A DNA stretch of 64,000 bases from Paramacrobiotus metropolitanus (GCF_019649055.1 NW_026570338.1:62001-126000); one strand, 5' to 3'; shown: positions 34,728 to 45,888, numbered from the stretch's first letter. Notes: generated from the letters alone by a model not told the origin. Translations and numbers: made by a program.

Positions 34728-36394
34728 ATGTGTCTTATGATACGGTGAATACTACGTATTCTGCGCGATAATTTACTTGGTTTTTTTTTATTTTCGCTTC
34801 TTCAACTTTATTGTCGTTTTTCAAAGGCGCTTTTTGTGGGAATCCATAGTTTTTATTCGGTAGCTTTTTTGCGTTTTTTTATAAAAATGGTAAGTTATAT
34901 TGCAGGAGTGTACTGCATTGCATGATTTTATTTTGGTTACTTATTCGAGATATGCCCAGTAAAAGAGATCGGTCTGCTTGTAAAAAATTAACACGTTATT
35001 CGGCTATCTTTTGAAATTCCTACTGGTAGACAGTAGACACAGTACCTGAACTCGTGTGACAGTTGGAGCGTAAGAATTTATTAGATAGCAGGCAAGGTAG
35101 ACACAAGAGACAAAAGAACTTAAAACTATTCGTCAGTGAAAAAACATGATGCTTTACATTTGAGTAGTTACCGCCACCCATTTGGCTGTACTTACGTACA
35201 GTACATACAGATACCGTGAGATACGTTCTCTGATCGCCACGCAGCGCAGGTGTCTCTACCTATTCTGTAATATTGCATACGGCACGTTTCCGCTCTATTT
35301 GACCGCCACGCTTAACGTCCACGAATATGCAAGGCTCCATACAGCGCTTCAAGGTACCTTCTAGTTGTTTACATTGGGAATAATGGACGTTGCCCAGTGT
35401 GCTACGATTACGATAGTGTATAGTACTGCATATGGTATTTATCTTAATTACTGTTCGAGGCAACAAACTAATCACACAAGTAACAATATAATTTGGATTA
35501 CAAATTTTAATAAAAGGAAAACGTAAGAATGCGCCTTAATAAATTTAAATAGACAACAAAAAGGTCATAAACTGTTTGCCGGCAAGCTCAACTCATTTAC
35601 CTTTAGGAAGACAAACCCGCCACCGTAACACATTCAACGATAACTACCTAACTGGCGTGTGCTCGTGGCACGATCCGTTCGCCGTTGCTAATAATTCATA
35701 TATATATGCAGGTCATATTGCTGTGCCTATTCATTAAAGAGACCAAGACACAGAGCCACCGATAGCCACTGGACTGGTCGGAAATTCTGCACTGTTTATT
35801 TCACTCCATGCAAAACGACCCAGGACATACCTACAACGTACGAAAACTTTGACTGAAGCAACCGGTTCCGTGAGAATTCTACAATAAGCGACTAAGATTA
35901 TTTCTTTAACCTTTGCAGGCTCATGCTTTTGTTATAATTTTTCATGTTTTTATTTGTCGTAATTTACAGTACATAGTTGTAAGAATTTAATTGTACGCGT
36001 ATTTTTTTAATGGGAATAGACTATAGAGAGACGTTAAAACAAAGAGGTATGCTTGACGCCATCTTATCACAGACCCAAAGATCGCAAGCAACCCGACGTT
36101 CACAAATATACGGTTCTCAGTAGTAAAACGCCATCAGATAAAACACACCCATATATTTTCAGAAACACCTACAGTTCCCTTATCTAACAGGAGGAAATGA
36201 CGCGAAGCATGCCTATCATCATTAGCAGATCTGGACGTGTATTTATGTAATTGCTATACAAATGCCTAGTTGTCGATTGCCTTGTTCTTTGTCGCAGTCT
36301 CGCTGCTATTTGCTGCATGCGATACATTAAACAGTTTAATGCTGCTATCGGTAAAATAACTGAAAAATAAATATTTCACAGTGACGACGGTGAA
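34728..36394. other. Spacer, no supported gene
   Basis: 3' flank of the BTB gene and 5' flank of the delta-endotoxin-like gene. Only short AT-rich frames; nothing recognised. Confidence 0.45.
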
Positions 36395-38504
36395 ATGGCG
36401 GTATTTCGTGGAGGTGAAACGCTCGGTTTCCTTATTAGCGTGCTGGTATTCCGGATTGCAAATAATGCACAAGCTAGCGCCGTTACCAGTTCAGAATTGT
36501 ATAATCCAGAGAAGATGTCGAATGTGGATTGGCCGGAACATGGTAACGCGACAGTTGAGCTGATTCTCCAGCACCGAGATCCTCCCCATTCCCAAGACCC
36601 CGCTGGCGATCCTAGCTCGTCGGCTTTAACCGGAATGAGGGATGTAAAGTCGGCGCTTGTCGATAATTCCGTTCAGATCCATGCACGTCCGCGGCGCTGT
36701 TGATTGGGAAGTTACGATGCGCACCGTTCTGCTGACCGGGATCAGCGCCCTGGGTAAGGCGGCTGGCGTACCGGTAGTCGGCCAGTTAACCGGCGCACTC
36801 GTATCGTTTTTCTGGCCAAAGAATCAGAAATATTTGGATGCAAATACGCGACGAAGTAGAAGCCCTCGTCGACAGCAGAATCGAGCAGTTTGAAGAGTTC
36901 TCGCGCACAGCCGACTTGCAAGGACTCCGAAGCCGTATGGAGAGCTACAAGAACAGCGGCAATTTAGTGGAGAAGGGGGAGTGGCTGGTCGGGATCCTCG
37001 GGAGATGCGGAGATATCTTCGCCTACCTAGAGAACAGTCCTAATAGAAACCAGACGTTTATCTATGCGGTCAACTTGGCGTATGTTCATATGGCAGCGTT
37101 CCGCGAACGCTACATGTTTGGAGAGCAAATGTTCCCGGGCAAAGTGGACAAGGAGCAATGGTTACGCGAAATGGAGAATTGGCTGGCGACCTACTGGACA
37201 TTTTTGTTTAAGGCGTATTCGGACTGGAGTGCCTGGAGGTAAGCAAAGCGTCATCAGTGCATGTCGAAGTATATTGGATAGTGTACTGACTATAAGTATC
37301 CTATAACAAACCAACACACTTCCCGTAGTATTGTTCATTAAACTGATACATGTAATGAATGCTACTGACACTGCTTTAAGTACCACACAGAGCACGGTGA
37401 ACGCACATAGTGGCACTGGATTTTTCCCGTAGTATCGTCGATTAGAGAACGGTCTACTGAATCACATATTAGGTTAACACATTCACAATGAGTAATGCTA
37501 TAAATTCTACCAGTGCAGAAGAGAATTGCAATATTGTTCTGATGGCGACCTTTGGTTGGCAGATTCAATCATCTGGAATTAAAGAAGTGGCTCTCTACCG
37601 GACCGATGGCCATACCTCCCTTCTTCCGCAAAGACTGTCATATGACCGTAACCGATAAATTGACCAATACGCTACTGGTGGAACAGGAACAGACGTTCTG
37701 CAGTAACAACGAGGTCTTCACAGCATCCGGTGAACACACGCTGCAGGCATACTATGATCGGCAAAAACTGGCCATGATGAGCGTGCTTTCCAAAGCCTTC
37801 ATCCTGCACACATTTGTCCCCGGTTACGAAGACGTGGGGCCGTTTTCCGGGGAGTATCCTCCGTTGACTTTTGGGAAAATCCAGCCACCAACGTATTCCA
37901 TTCCCCGAACCAAGGGAATAAATCAGTATGACATCAAATGCGAACCGGTGATGGGTGACGCGGCGAAGAAGAATATAACCGGTGTTCTTGTGCGCAGCTA
38001 CAACTGGGTCGATGCCATGAAGATCACATACGAAAATGGTAAATTAATTATGTATTTCAGTGCAGAACCATTTTCGTTTTAGCTAAGTTAAGCCTACTTT
38101 TCCTGTTTTTAGGAGCGGATAAGATCGTTGGAAAAGCCACTGGTGGAGAGCCAAAAATGGTGTCGTTTGACCCGAGAACGAATCAATGTCTGTCATCCGT
38201 AAGGTGGCGATTCAGCAGCCGATTCAACACCCTCATTTCCGTTAAGTTGAAGAAAGCGGACGGGACAGAAAGTGGCGAGATGGGTAACCGGTCGGGTATG
38301 GCTGATATCGACCTGGAAACGGTCTCCCCAGCGTTGCACTGTATATCGCAAATCGCCTTGTGCTCGTATTACGACCCGTACGCTATAGCAGGCCTTCAAG
38401 TTTTCTTTGCGATGCCGAATGCGACAACGGTGATACCGCCACCACTGGCCAACGGTCTGGCAAGAAATGCGGCTATCCACAAGTTTATGCCGCTTAGTCC
38501 ATAA
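36395..38504 (+). CDS. Delta-endotoxin (crystal protein)-like secreted protein with introns
   Basis: The N-terminus at 36395 reads as a signal peptide (hydrophobic core TLGFLISVLVF). A likely intron (36499-36676) leads to PVVGQLTGALVSFFWP. This is followed, after a one-base frame change near 36826, by VEALVDSRIEQF and AVNLAYVHMAAFRERYMFG. These blocks occur in the same order and spacing as in the helical pore-forming domain I of bacterial crystal proteins. Exons 36838-37238, 37563-38038 and 38113-38504 then join in perfect phase through GTAAGC and GTAAAT donors. The last helix (YYDRQKLAMMSVLSKAFI...FVPGYED) and a C-terminal domain with GVLVRSYNWVDAMKITYENG follow. That domain resembles a beta-prism (jacalin-like or domain II). 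The frame change may mean decay, a sequencing error or an alternative intron (36754-36856). Introns argue against bacterial contamination. Function in this animal is unknown. Confidence 0.62.
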
Positions 38505-39213
38505 TAAGTCTAGAAAGTCCTTCGGTCCCCGTCGTGTATCTGTATCTTTAGAAATAACAGTCGTGAGCTATACATTAATTGTATCCTACTGTTGGTATTT
38601 ACTATTAGCGGACAGTTGTTGGCTGAAATATCGAGATATTTGTGCTTGAGCTACGTTTCCGATTGCTATGATGTGGTAATAAAAAATATCGCAACATGTT
38701 TTCAAATTACAACACTGTGACCCTTCCATAACGAACAAGCAATAGCCTTCAGCAGCGCTACCTTGAAAATTAAAATTAGTATCGTTAAGGCGACCTCGTG
38801 AATCACGCTACTTGCTCAGTTACGATAACAGGGGTTATTGCTGAAAGTAATATTACACTCAGAGTATTTTTCATCCACTGGTGAACTATGACTTATTATC
38901 ACCTAACTGATCGCTGAGTATACGGCGCACCCAAATCACCAGTCCCCTTATTTATCAGATGTTTAGGTGCAGACCGTGCAGCTACTTACTAAATTATCTT
39001 GAATGTATCGTGTGCTATATAAGCAACCTGCTCGCATAACATTGAATAACAGAACTTCAGCGTGTGCGATGCTTCCGGTTTCTGTTCCCATGACTTATAT
39101 TCTCTACACAATATAATTTCTAAAAGATTATGACACTTGTGTCTCTGAATAAAGTGATTGTTTTGTGATGATGTAGTGATTGTAGTGATTGTTTTTGCTG
39201 TTACTGTTCGGGC
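38505..39213. other. Spacer, no supported gene
   Basis: Includes an AATAAAAAAT signal near 38678 that may end the preceding gene. No coding signal otherwise. Confidence 0.4.
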
Positions 39214-39870
39214 ACCAGGACGGTAACTCTCAAGAAGATAAAGGGCACGGAGTTAAATGGCCCAAACTACGTCCGGTGGAGAGTCTAGGTGGAGAACGTC
39301 TTAACTGCAAAGAGCGTGTATATCATGGAAGTGAAGCGATGCCGATCGATGACCCAGCCAATGAAAAGACACATGCAGCTTAAAAAGCCGATATCCTCGA
39401 GCGTGGCTCGCAATATACTTCTTGGAAAAGCAAGAAGCATATTGCGCGCTACACTCGATGAAGCACTCTTAATGCAGTACGCAATTGTGCAAGATTAGCA
39501 GAACAACTGCAACGAATCAAGAAGTTAAGGAAGTCGAAAACTGGATGCGATTTGATGGCTGCCATGGCCGAGTCCTTTGGAGGGAAGTGGAAGGATTCCG
39601 ACGACGTTAACATGTTCAGATCGGCGCAGCAGGTACCGACATCGAAGATCGATGTCAGTGGTAAAACCGTGGAAACCAGTGACGAGTGGCTGAAATCAAA
39701 AACACTATCCAGTCTGCCCGTTGAATACGTCCCTTTTCATTGAATCTTGGAACATGATTCCCGCACGCGGACCCGATCCGAAGATGTCCGTCTTACGTGA
39801 AAAGCCAAATGATCAAGAGCCAAGAAGAAAATCGTGGGTATCTCAGAGGACCTTTTGGACCGGCCTATTT
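39214..39870 (+). mobile_element. Ty1/copia gag relic
   Basis: Broken plus-strand frames spell a copia-type Gag in order. First comes LNGPNYVRWRV followed by a stop, then VENVLTAKSVYIMEV (39284 on). KARSILRATLDEALLMQY lies near 39425-39480. ESFGGKWKDSDDVNMF and DEWLKSKTLSSLPVEYVPFH lie near 39567-39740, and ESW/SWNMIPARGPDP follows. Stops and frame changes break it, and no protease, integrase or reverse transcriptase follows recognisably. Identification is from the characteristic Gag landmarks (a W in the N-terminal block and the SLP motif). Confidence 0.55.
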
Positions 39871-39911
39871 TACACTGTTAGCTTTAATCACAGAGAAAGA
39901 GGAAGTCGGAA

Positions 39912-40005
39912 CTGATCTGACTTTTTTAACCGATCGTTAGATCGGTCAGAAAGGTTAGATCGATCCGGACTGATTTTTTAACCGATCTAACCGACGAAAC
40001 CCAGT
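39912..40005. repeat. Short clustered direct and inverted repeats
   Basis: TGATCTGACTTTTTTAACCG and GGACTGATTTTTTAACCGAT are near-direct repeats. GATCGGTTAGATCG-type words read in both directions between them. Confidence 0.6.
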
Positions 40006-40899
40006 GTAATTATTGTAAAATGCAAGGACACATACTAGGCATTGTTCTGCTTGAACCATTTGCGGAATCGTTGGACATAAAGCTCACCATTGCCGACGCG
40101 AATGCGTGAAAGAAGAACTAAAAGATATCACGATCAGGTTTACCACCGGAACCGGTGCGCATACAGTGGATATGGAGCGCTGGGTGATGGATATGGCCCT
40201 ACCTATTATGTGTTCCATTAATGCAAACGAGAATGTTATATACTATGTAGAGAACAATATGAAATGTGCCGCGGCACCTTGTTTGATATTATGTGCTGTA
40301 TATTGTTAATGTTGTTCCAGTACCGCAGAAATGCTATCGTTGCCAAGTGGTATCAGTTTTTGCTTAGGGCATCGGTGCTTTTATGGTGTACGTCGCTTGT
40401 ACAGATGTTCTCAGTTCTCACTCCACAACACTGCATGCCGTTATCACTACCGGCAAAAACTTAGTTGGTCCACATGGGATTGCGCGTTTGATCGGTGAAG
40501 TGGGAACTTTGGAGCTTTCTCAAACCAAAAACCTACACGCAGAGCAGGTGTTGAACCGATAGCCAGTATTGCGATGCCCGGCAGTGGAATCGTCAGTTAG
40601 CGATTCCAGCAGCGATAGTACTGCATACGATGTTAACTCCTGATTAAGTATGTGCAAATTTGTGTGCAAATGGTACTTTAGCTCAGATGCGGTGACTTGT
40701 GACGCCTGCAATGATATTACTCACACCAAACAACCGGTGGGAAATTACGTCAGGAAGCAGAAAACAGCAGCTTTAAAAGCTTCGGTTGCTCGGGTTTCCC
40801 ATTTTAGAAAAATACTCTATTCCGCTAACATAGTTTTCTTCATCCCTTCTTGTGTTTCGATTTTTAAGCCAACCAGAACTGTTAGAAATTGCTTCAAAC
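40006..40899. other. No supported gene; possible exon fragments
   Basis: Short frames such as 40106-40309 show no recognisable domain. This should contain the promoter of the downstream protease gene. Confidence 0.35.
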
Positions 40900-42661
40900 A
40901 TGCCCCCCAAATCGCTTGTTTTTATGCTTGGGTATTTTTTAATTGGCTGTAACGGTAAGCATAAATGTAGACTTCTAAATCAGTATCGTCTTGCATTTTC
41001 TATTTCTACATTTCATAGGCAATCCAACCAGCTTTTCAGATGACTACGATGTGAAAGCGCAGACTAGTGACGATACGGAATTGGTCGGATTTGCGTCTTC
41101 GAACACTCCTCGATCAGAGGACTTTTCCAACAACTTTAATATGCCAAAATCACCGAAAGCGCATCGCATCATTGGTGAGTTACTGCACACCAACGTGGAA
41201 CATGATATGTACGTCTTTTGAGAAAAAAGATTGACAAACTGATAGCTAAATATTTCATAATGATGAAAAGTTGCTTAATCGCAATTCTATGGATGGCAAA
41301 AAAACCGAAAACATTTCGCAGTGAATTTTACAACCCGGCTTTGTAACAGGTGGCACTACGACTCCAGTCAACCAGTTCAGCTACATTGTCAGCCTGCGTC
41401 ATGACGGCAGTCATAAGTGCGGAGGTTCCTTATTGGCGGACTTTCAAACGGTTATCACTGTCGCTCATTGCGTCTATGAGCAGTAAGTTGATTAAACTTT
41501 ATTGAGGCAGGACACTTCTTTCCTTCAGCCTACCTAGCCGGAAATGGGCTACCTGCTCTGATTGCAATTAAATTAAATTAAATTTAGGGTGCCGCCAAAC
41601 CATTTTGTAATTCATTCCGTGTCCAGCGCATTGCGTTTAGCAAACTCAAATTTGGACGTAGCTGATTTTAACATAACAGTTTTGCAGTGGGTTTGTGAAG
41701 GATGCCGATTCCCTGAGCGTGGCAGTGGGATTTCGCCATCTATCGGATGCGCGTTCATCGAACATCATAAGAGTCGATCACGTAATCGTCCATCCGGATT
41801 ACGATGAGGACACCTTGGAGAACGACATTGCGCTGGTGCGCTTGCAGCGCAGTGCTGCCAGTATGCCTAATGTCGCTACCGTTCGGCTGCCGCCGGCCAA
41901 CGCCACACCTCCTATTGGCCAGAAGCTGCAGACTGCCGGCTGGGGATTGACCCGTTCCGGAACGACATCGGGCGCGCCGTCCCGTTCGCTGCGCACGGTG
42001 AATCATGTTGCGCGCGCCACCTGTCGTCGGGCGCTGAGTCGGCGTATCCCCAGCAGCCAGATCTGCACGGACAATGTCATGTCGGGGACCTGCTACGTAT
42101 ATATGCATCGTGACATTGCCAATACTTGATCGCTTCTTGATTTACAGAGAATAGTTTACCGTGGCTACTCGTTCTTGTTGCTTGAATGGGTGTATCCAAA
42201 TACAGAAGAAAATCATGGTTCTTAATGCAGGGTGATAGTGGAGGACCCTTGGTTAATCGACGCCTTGATGGAGATTATCTGGTTGGCATTACCAGCCACG
42301 GAGTTGACAGGTATAGCAGAAAGATGAACATAAAGGATCTCTACTTTCAAAATTCAAAAGCCTACTGTAACGCCTAAATCTCAATGTGATCGTTTGTTTT
42401 GTACACTGCTACCTGCACACTGCGGACGCCTTTACAAAGGTCAGCTATTATGCCCGTTGGATCGAGAGCGTGGTTAACAGCCGGCGCTGGACGACCGGTG
42501 CCGGTACACCGGACCATTTACCCGGCAATGTTGTATCAGAATCGGGAGGACGGGACGAGGAAGACAGCGGAGAAACCCTGTTTTTGGGCGGGCTACTGGT
42601 TGCGGCAACAGTTTTACAAGAGCTTCTGTGTAAGGGCGGGACGCCCCGCCCTCCTGAGTAG
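40900..42661 (+). CDS. Secreted chymotrypsin-fold serine protease (S1 family)
   Basis: Exons 40900-40954, 41019-41174, 41350-41482, 41688-42096 and 42231-42310 join in phase. Exon 1 is a signal peptide (MPPKSLVFMLGYFLIGC). An acidic propeptide ends in HRIIG|G, the zymogen activation site, split by the second intron. The catalytic triad is His in VAHC (exon 3), Asp in NDIALV (exon 4) and Ser in GDSGGP (exon 5). Six residues before the catalytic Ser is Gly, so specificity is probably not trypsin-like. The last exon holds AFTKVSYYARWIESVV, the usual C-terminal helix, and a long tail. Its acceptor near 42420 lacks a canonical AG. The tail now reads into a TRIM element from 42629 and ends at 42661. 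The frame downstream of the element shows the ancestral end was two codons and a stop (43943-43951). Confidence 0.8.
42625..42628. repeat. TRIM target-site duplication, left copy
   Basis: TCTG, repeated at 43939-43942 immediately after the right LTR. Confidence 0.7.
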
Positions 42662-42872
42662 CTATTCGCTGTTTCTGGGGATTTCCCCCCCGCACATTGC
42701 TGCGCTGTTTTGACGGACCTGCAGCACAGTTGCACTGGCTGCAGGATCCTTCCTCATTAGTTTTGGTGTTGCTGCGCCACGGTGCGCATTAGATTCGGCA
42801 ATAAAGCCTCATCCGGGTTCACGCTGTTCGCTGTCGAGGATACGCGTGGCGCCCATATGGCCCCGCGTTATA
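42629..42872 (+). repeat. TRIM left LTR
   Basis: Begins TGTAAGGGCGGGACG and ends GCGTTATA. Contains an AATAAA signal near 42802. Its first codons now supply the stop codon of the protease gene (42659-42661). Confidence 0.88.
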
Positions 42873-42895
42873 TGGTAGCAGATCGTTGGTTACGA
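42873..42895 (+). promoter_or_regulatory. Primer binding site, initiator-Met tRNA type
   Basis: TGGTAGCAGA followed by a partly matching GTTGGTTACGA resembles the complement of the 3' end of animal initiator methionine tRNA. It directly follows the LTR, as expected for reverse transcription priming. Confidence 0.75.
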
Positions 42896-43686
42896 GCCAG
42901 GCCGTGCACGCTGCCCGCGCACGCTCCTCTGATATTTGAGCCAATTTAACCCCTGGGTGTGGAGCTACAAACGCCCCCCATTCTCGCGGAACGTGACGGA
43001 TTCCTCTCCCAACTGACGGAGATGGACGCCTCCCGCGACGACATGCCTCCCAAACTGGACGGAGATGCCGCGGGCAGAAACGCCTCCTGCGATGCCGTGG
43101 AGCGAGAATTGCCTCCTGCGATGCCGACGGCGAACGCGACCCGGACCAGCGGGAAACCATAACGGATACACCGCCAACAGCAGCACCAACTCCGATCCCA
43201 ACGGCACGGATCGACCACCAGCACCACGCCGAAGAATTCCCCCACCAAAACACTGCCCGAACTTCCTGGGACGGCGACATCCCCCCGGACGGAGCAGTGG
43301 ATTTCACCGCGGATTTGCGTGCTTTGTTTTTTTGCAGGGGTCACGGGCCACATAGACCCCAAACCCCTGCCCAAATTTCCCCAGAACGTGACCTTTCCTT
43401 TGCTGAAGAAACTACGGAATTCACCCGTTTCCGGGTTGGACCCTGGATCTGGCGCGACAGTGCGTTGACCCAGACGGTTGACTCGGACCGAACCGGAGCC
43501 GACCTGACCCGGAACCCAACCTGAGCCGAACCGGATTTGAGCCGACCAAACTGGAACCGAGCCGACCGGATTAACCGCCCGAACCGGACCGAACTGACCC
43601 GGAACCCAACATGAGCCGAACCGGCGGGGGGGTGCGGATCCTCCGAATCCTGGGAGATTTCGCTCCGAGGACGTAGCGATGCCTGC

Positions 43687-43694
43687 AAAAGGGG
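43687..43694 (+). promoter_or_regulatory. Polypurine tract of the TRIM
   Basis: AAAAGGGG immediately upstream of the right LTR, the expected plus-strand primer. Confidence 0.75.
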
Positions 43695-43938
43695 TGTAAG
43701 GGCGGGACGCCCCGCCCTCCTGAGTAGCTATTCGCTGTTTCTGGGGATTTCCCCCCCGCACATTGCTGCGCTGTTTTGACGGACCTGCAGCACAGTTGCA
43801 CTGGCTGCAGGATCCTTCCTCATTAGTTTTGGTGTTGCTGCGCCACGGTGCGCATTAGATTCGGCAATAAAGCCTCATCCGGGTTCACGCTGTTCGCTGT
43901 CGAGGATACGCGTGGCGCCCATATGGCCCCGCGTTATA
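43695..43938 (+). repeat. TRIM right LTR
   Basis: 244 bp, no difference from 42629-42872 seen by eye. Confidence 0.88.
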
Positions 43939-44979
43939 TCTGGAAGATTAAGTTCTACCATAAAATCAACACGAGCGACCTGCTACAAAATTATTCTTAA
44001 ATTATTGATCTCAATGCTTCTGTGTGGCAATGATCGATGCGGTTTCACTGTGATATCTGCGCTTACATTGCACAGCTATGTAAATATCAAACATTCTCAC
44101 TAATGTGCAGATAAAAGACATATACTTTTGTGTGTTTTATTGTGTACGTTATTTGTTAGAATTGGCATTTTTTCAACAAGCGTTGTGTGTAATTCTGAAC
44201 GTGCACTGGCGGCGCGTGTTTAACGTAATAAAGTCTCCTTACAATTAGAGATGCATACATGCCGCATCGGTACAGTATTTCGCAAGCGTGACCGGCATTC
44301 TTATCGAAGACAGTGTGCAGCAGAAGCACCCATTGCTGGTTTGCGTTTTTATTATTCTTGTTTTTCACCGACACCCATCCTAAAAATTCTTAAGGATGTT
44401 GACAGCCATTGGCGACGTATGTTTTGTGGTTGTGGCTATTAAGATTAATAACCAGGAACATTGTAGCGTAATGTTACATTGAAAAATTAATGAATACAAA
44501 TAATTTATTCAATATATTGTACAGGGACCAGCTTCGCATAATGAAAAAGACACCAAATCCTATAAAATGTTATCGTTGCAGTATGCGAGTATCAGAACTA
44601 GTAAAGGCCGCTCGATAACTGAATGTACGTCGCTAGTTTACTAACATTAAGGGTAAAATAATTTTTGTTTTCGGTTTTGCACGTATCGGTTATTACAAAA
44701 CAAATAATAAAATGTTGGCATTCGCATGATAGCGTTGTTTGCAGACGCCCAGTTTAAACTACAAAGTACCTCTTCGACCAAGTACACGAAACGTCTGTGT
44801 AATCAGCGGCGTTTGCTAACTACCACTACGCTGCAGTGTTTTTATTAACTTTCATATTAAAGTGCAGATTACCCGGTGCCATGCAAATTTTAAGAAGCAA
44901 GCAAACAGCGAAATCAGATAAATATTTCGAGTTTGGCGGACATATACACATGACAGTGCCTTTTGCGCACCCGTACAAT
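43939..44979. other. Spacer after the protease gene
   Basis: Begins with the TCTG duplication and the displaced codons GAA GAT TAA of the protease gene. Nothing else is supported. Confidence 0.5.
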
Positions 44980-45605
44980 TGGGAGTGTGACATTTCGCCG
45001 CAATTAAATTCGACGCACGACTTTTCGCCGCGAAGAAATTTTGCCGCGGGACATTTTGACGCTGGGACACTTCGGTTAGGGACAATCAGCATTGAGACAC
45101 TTTGACTTTATGACATTTTGACGCAAGACGTCTGGTCGCGGACACTTCGCCGCAGAAGCATTTGACACGCTTAATTTTTGCAGGTTTTCCGGGTTTCTTG
45201 GGACGTTTTCTTAAGTCTTTTGGGCTTCTTAAGCTGTTCTAAGGCTATTCTTAGGTTAGCCTTAGGTTATTCTTACAATTGTTAGGCTATTCTTAGGTTT
45301 CTTAGGTTATTCTTAGGTTTCTTAGGTTATTCTTAGGCTTCTTAGGGTTTTCTTATGGTTTTTAGCCTTCGTATTTTAAATGTTTTCCTGCTAAAATGGA
45401 CTTTTCGTCAAAACAGCCCTGCGGCGAAATGTCTCGGCGTCGAAACGGCCGGAAGACGAAATGTCTCGCGGCGTAATTTCCTGCCGTTTAAATGTCCGGC
45501 GACGAAGCGTCGCAAGGCGAGATGACCTTGCGGCGAATTGTCTGCGACCAAAAGTCCTGCGACGAGTTGTCGGCGGCAAAATGTCGCGTTGCCGGTGCAG
45601 AGAAT
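44980..45605. repeat. Degenerate inverted-repeat patch with TTAGG-rich centre
   Basis: The left half (44990-45175) is a run of imperfect ~13-bp words of the type ACATTTTGACGC or ACACTTCGCCGC. The right half (45400-45600) carries the complements (GCGGCGAAATGTC, GCGACGAAGTGTC). Between them, 45190-45375 is rich in TTCTTAGG and CTTAGGTTATTC. The arrangement resembles a small decayed foldback element. Confidence 0.6.
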
Positions 45606-45888
45606 TATTTACAGAATCAAGACATTCGGCACGATCCCACGATCTTTTGACCGGGTCTTCATTCCATTCATACTTTGTGTACTCGGTAAGCTATTTCACT
45701 CCATGCACTCGGAATATTTAAAAAAACCACAGCAGTTGTGCGTACGAGAGAGAAAAGCATAACTACAGAATTGACTATACCAATAAAGATTTGTTTCTTG
45801 CACTTCCGGGATGGAATTACAACCATCAATAAATCATTGTGCACTGACATACAGTACTACTACGGCAATAAAAATATTAAACGATCGA
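45606..45888. other. 3' flank of the GPCR gene
   Basis: No gene recognised. AT-rich. Confidence 0.4.

Larger units (their letters stand above)
42629..43938 (+). mobile_element. TRIM (terminal-repeat retrotransposon in miniature), complete
   Basis: A 1,310-bp unit is bounded by two 244-bp direct repeats that I read as identical. The primer binding site (TGGTAGCAGA...) starts exactly at the left LTR end and a purine tract (AAAAGGGG) abuts the right LTR. The interior, about 820 bp, is GC-rich with no intact gag or pol; it includes degenerate GACCCGGAACCCAAC-type repeats at 43505-43615. With both LTRs alike and a 4-bp target duplication, it is a recent, non-autonomous insertion that must have used proteins from a related LTR element. 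Confidence 0.88.

Noticed and set aside
36395-38504. Bacterial contamination as source of the delta-endotoxin-like gene
   Set aside because: Spliceosomal introns with matching phase interrupt the coding sequence, base composition fits the neighbours, and animal genes flank it on both sides.
39552-39743. Fatty-acid-binding or SAHS-type stress protein (FGGKWKDSDD start)
   Set aside because: The surrounding frames match copia Gag landmarks in order, which explains the same residues better.
42946-43761. 271-codon minus-strand frame in the TRIM interior
   Set aside because: Composed of GC-rich low-complexity sequence and LTR sequence; no gag or pol motif recognised.
45660-45700. tRNA gene
   Set aside because: No cloverleaf, A-box or B-box pair could be built here or anywhere else I looked in the window.
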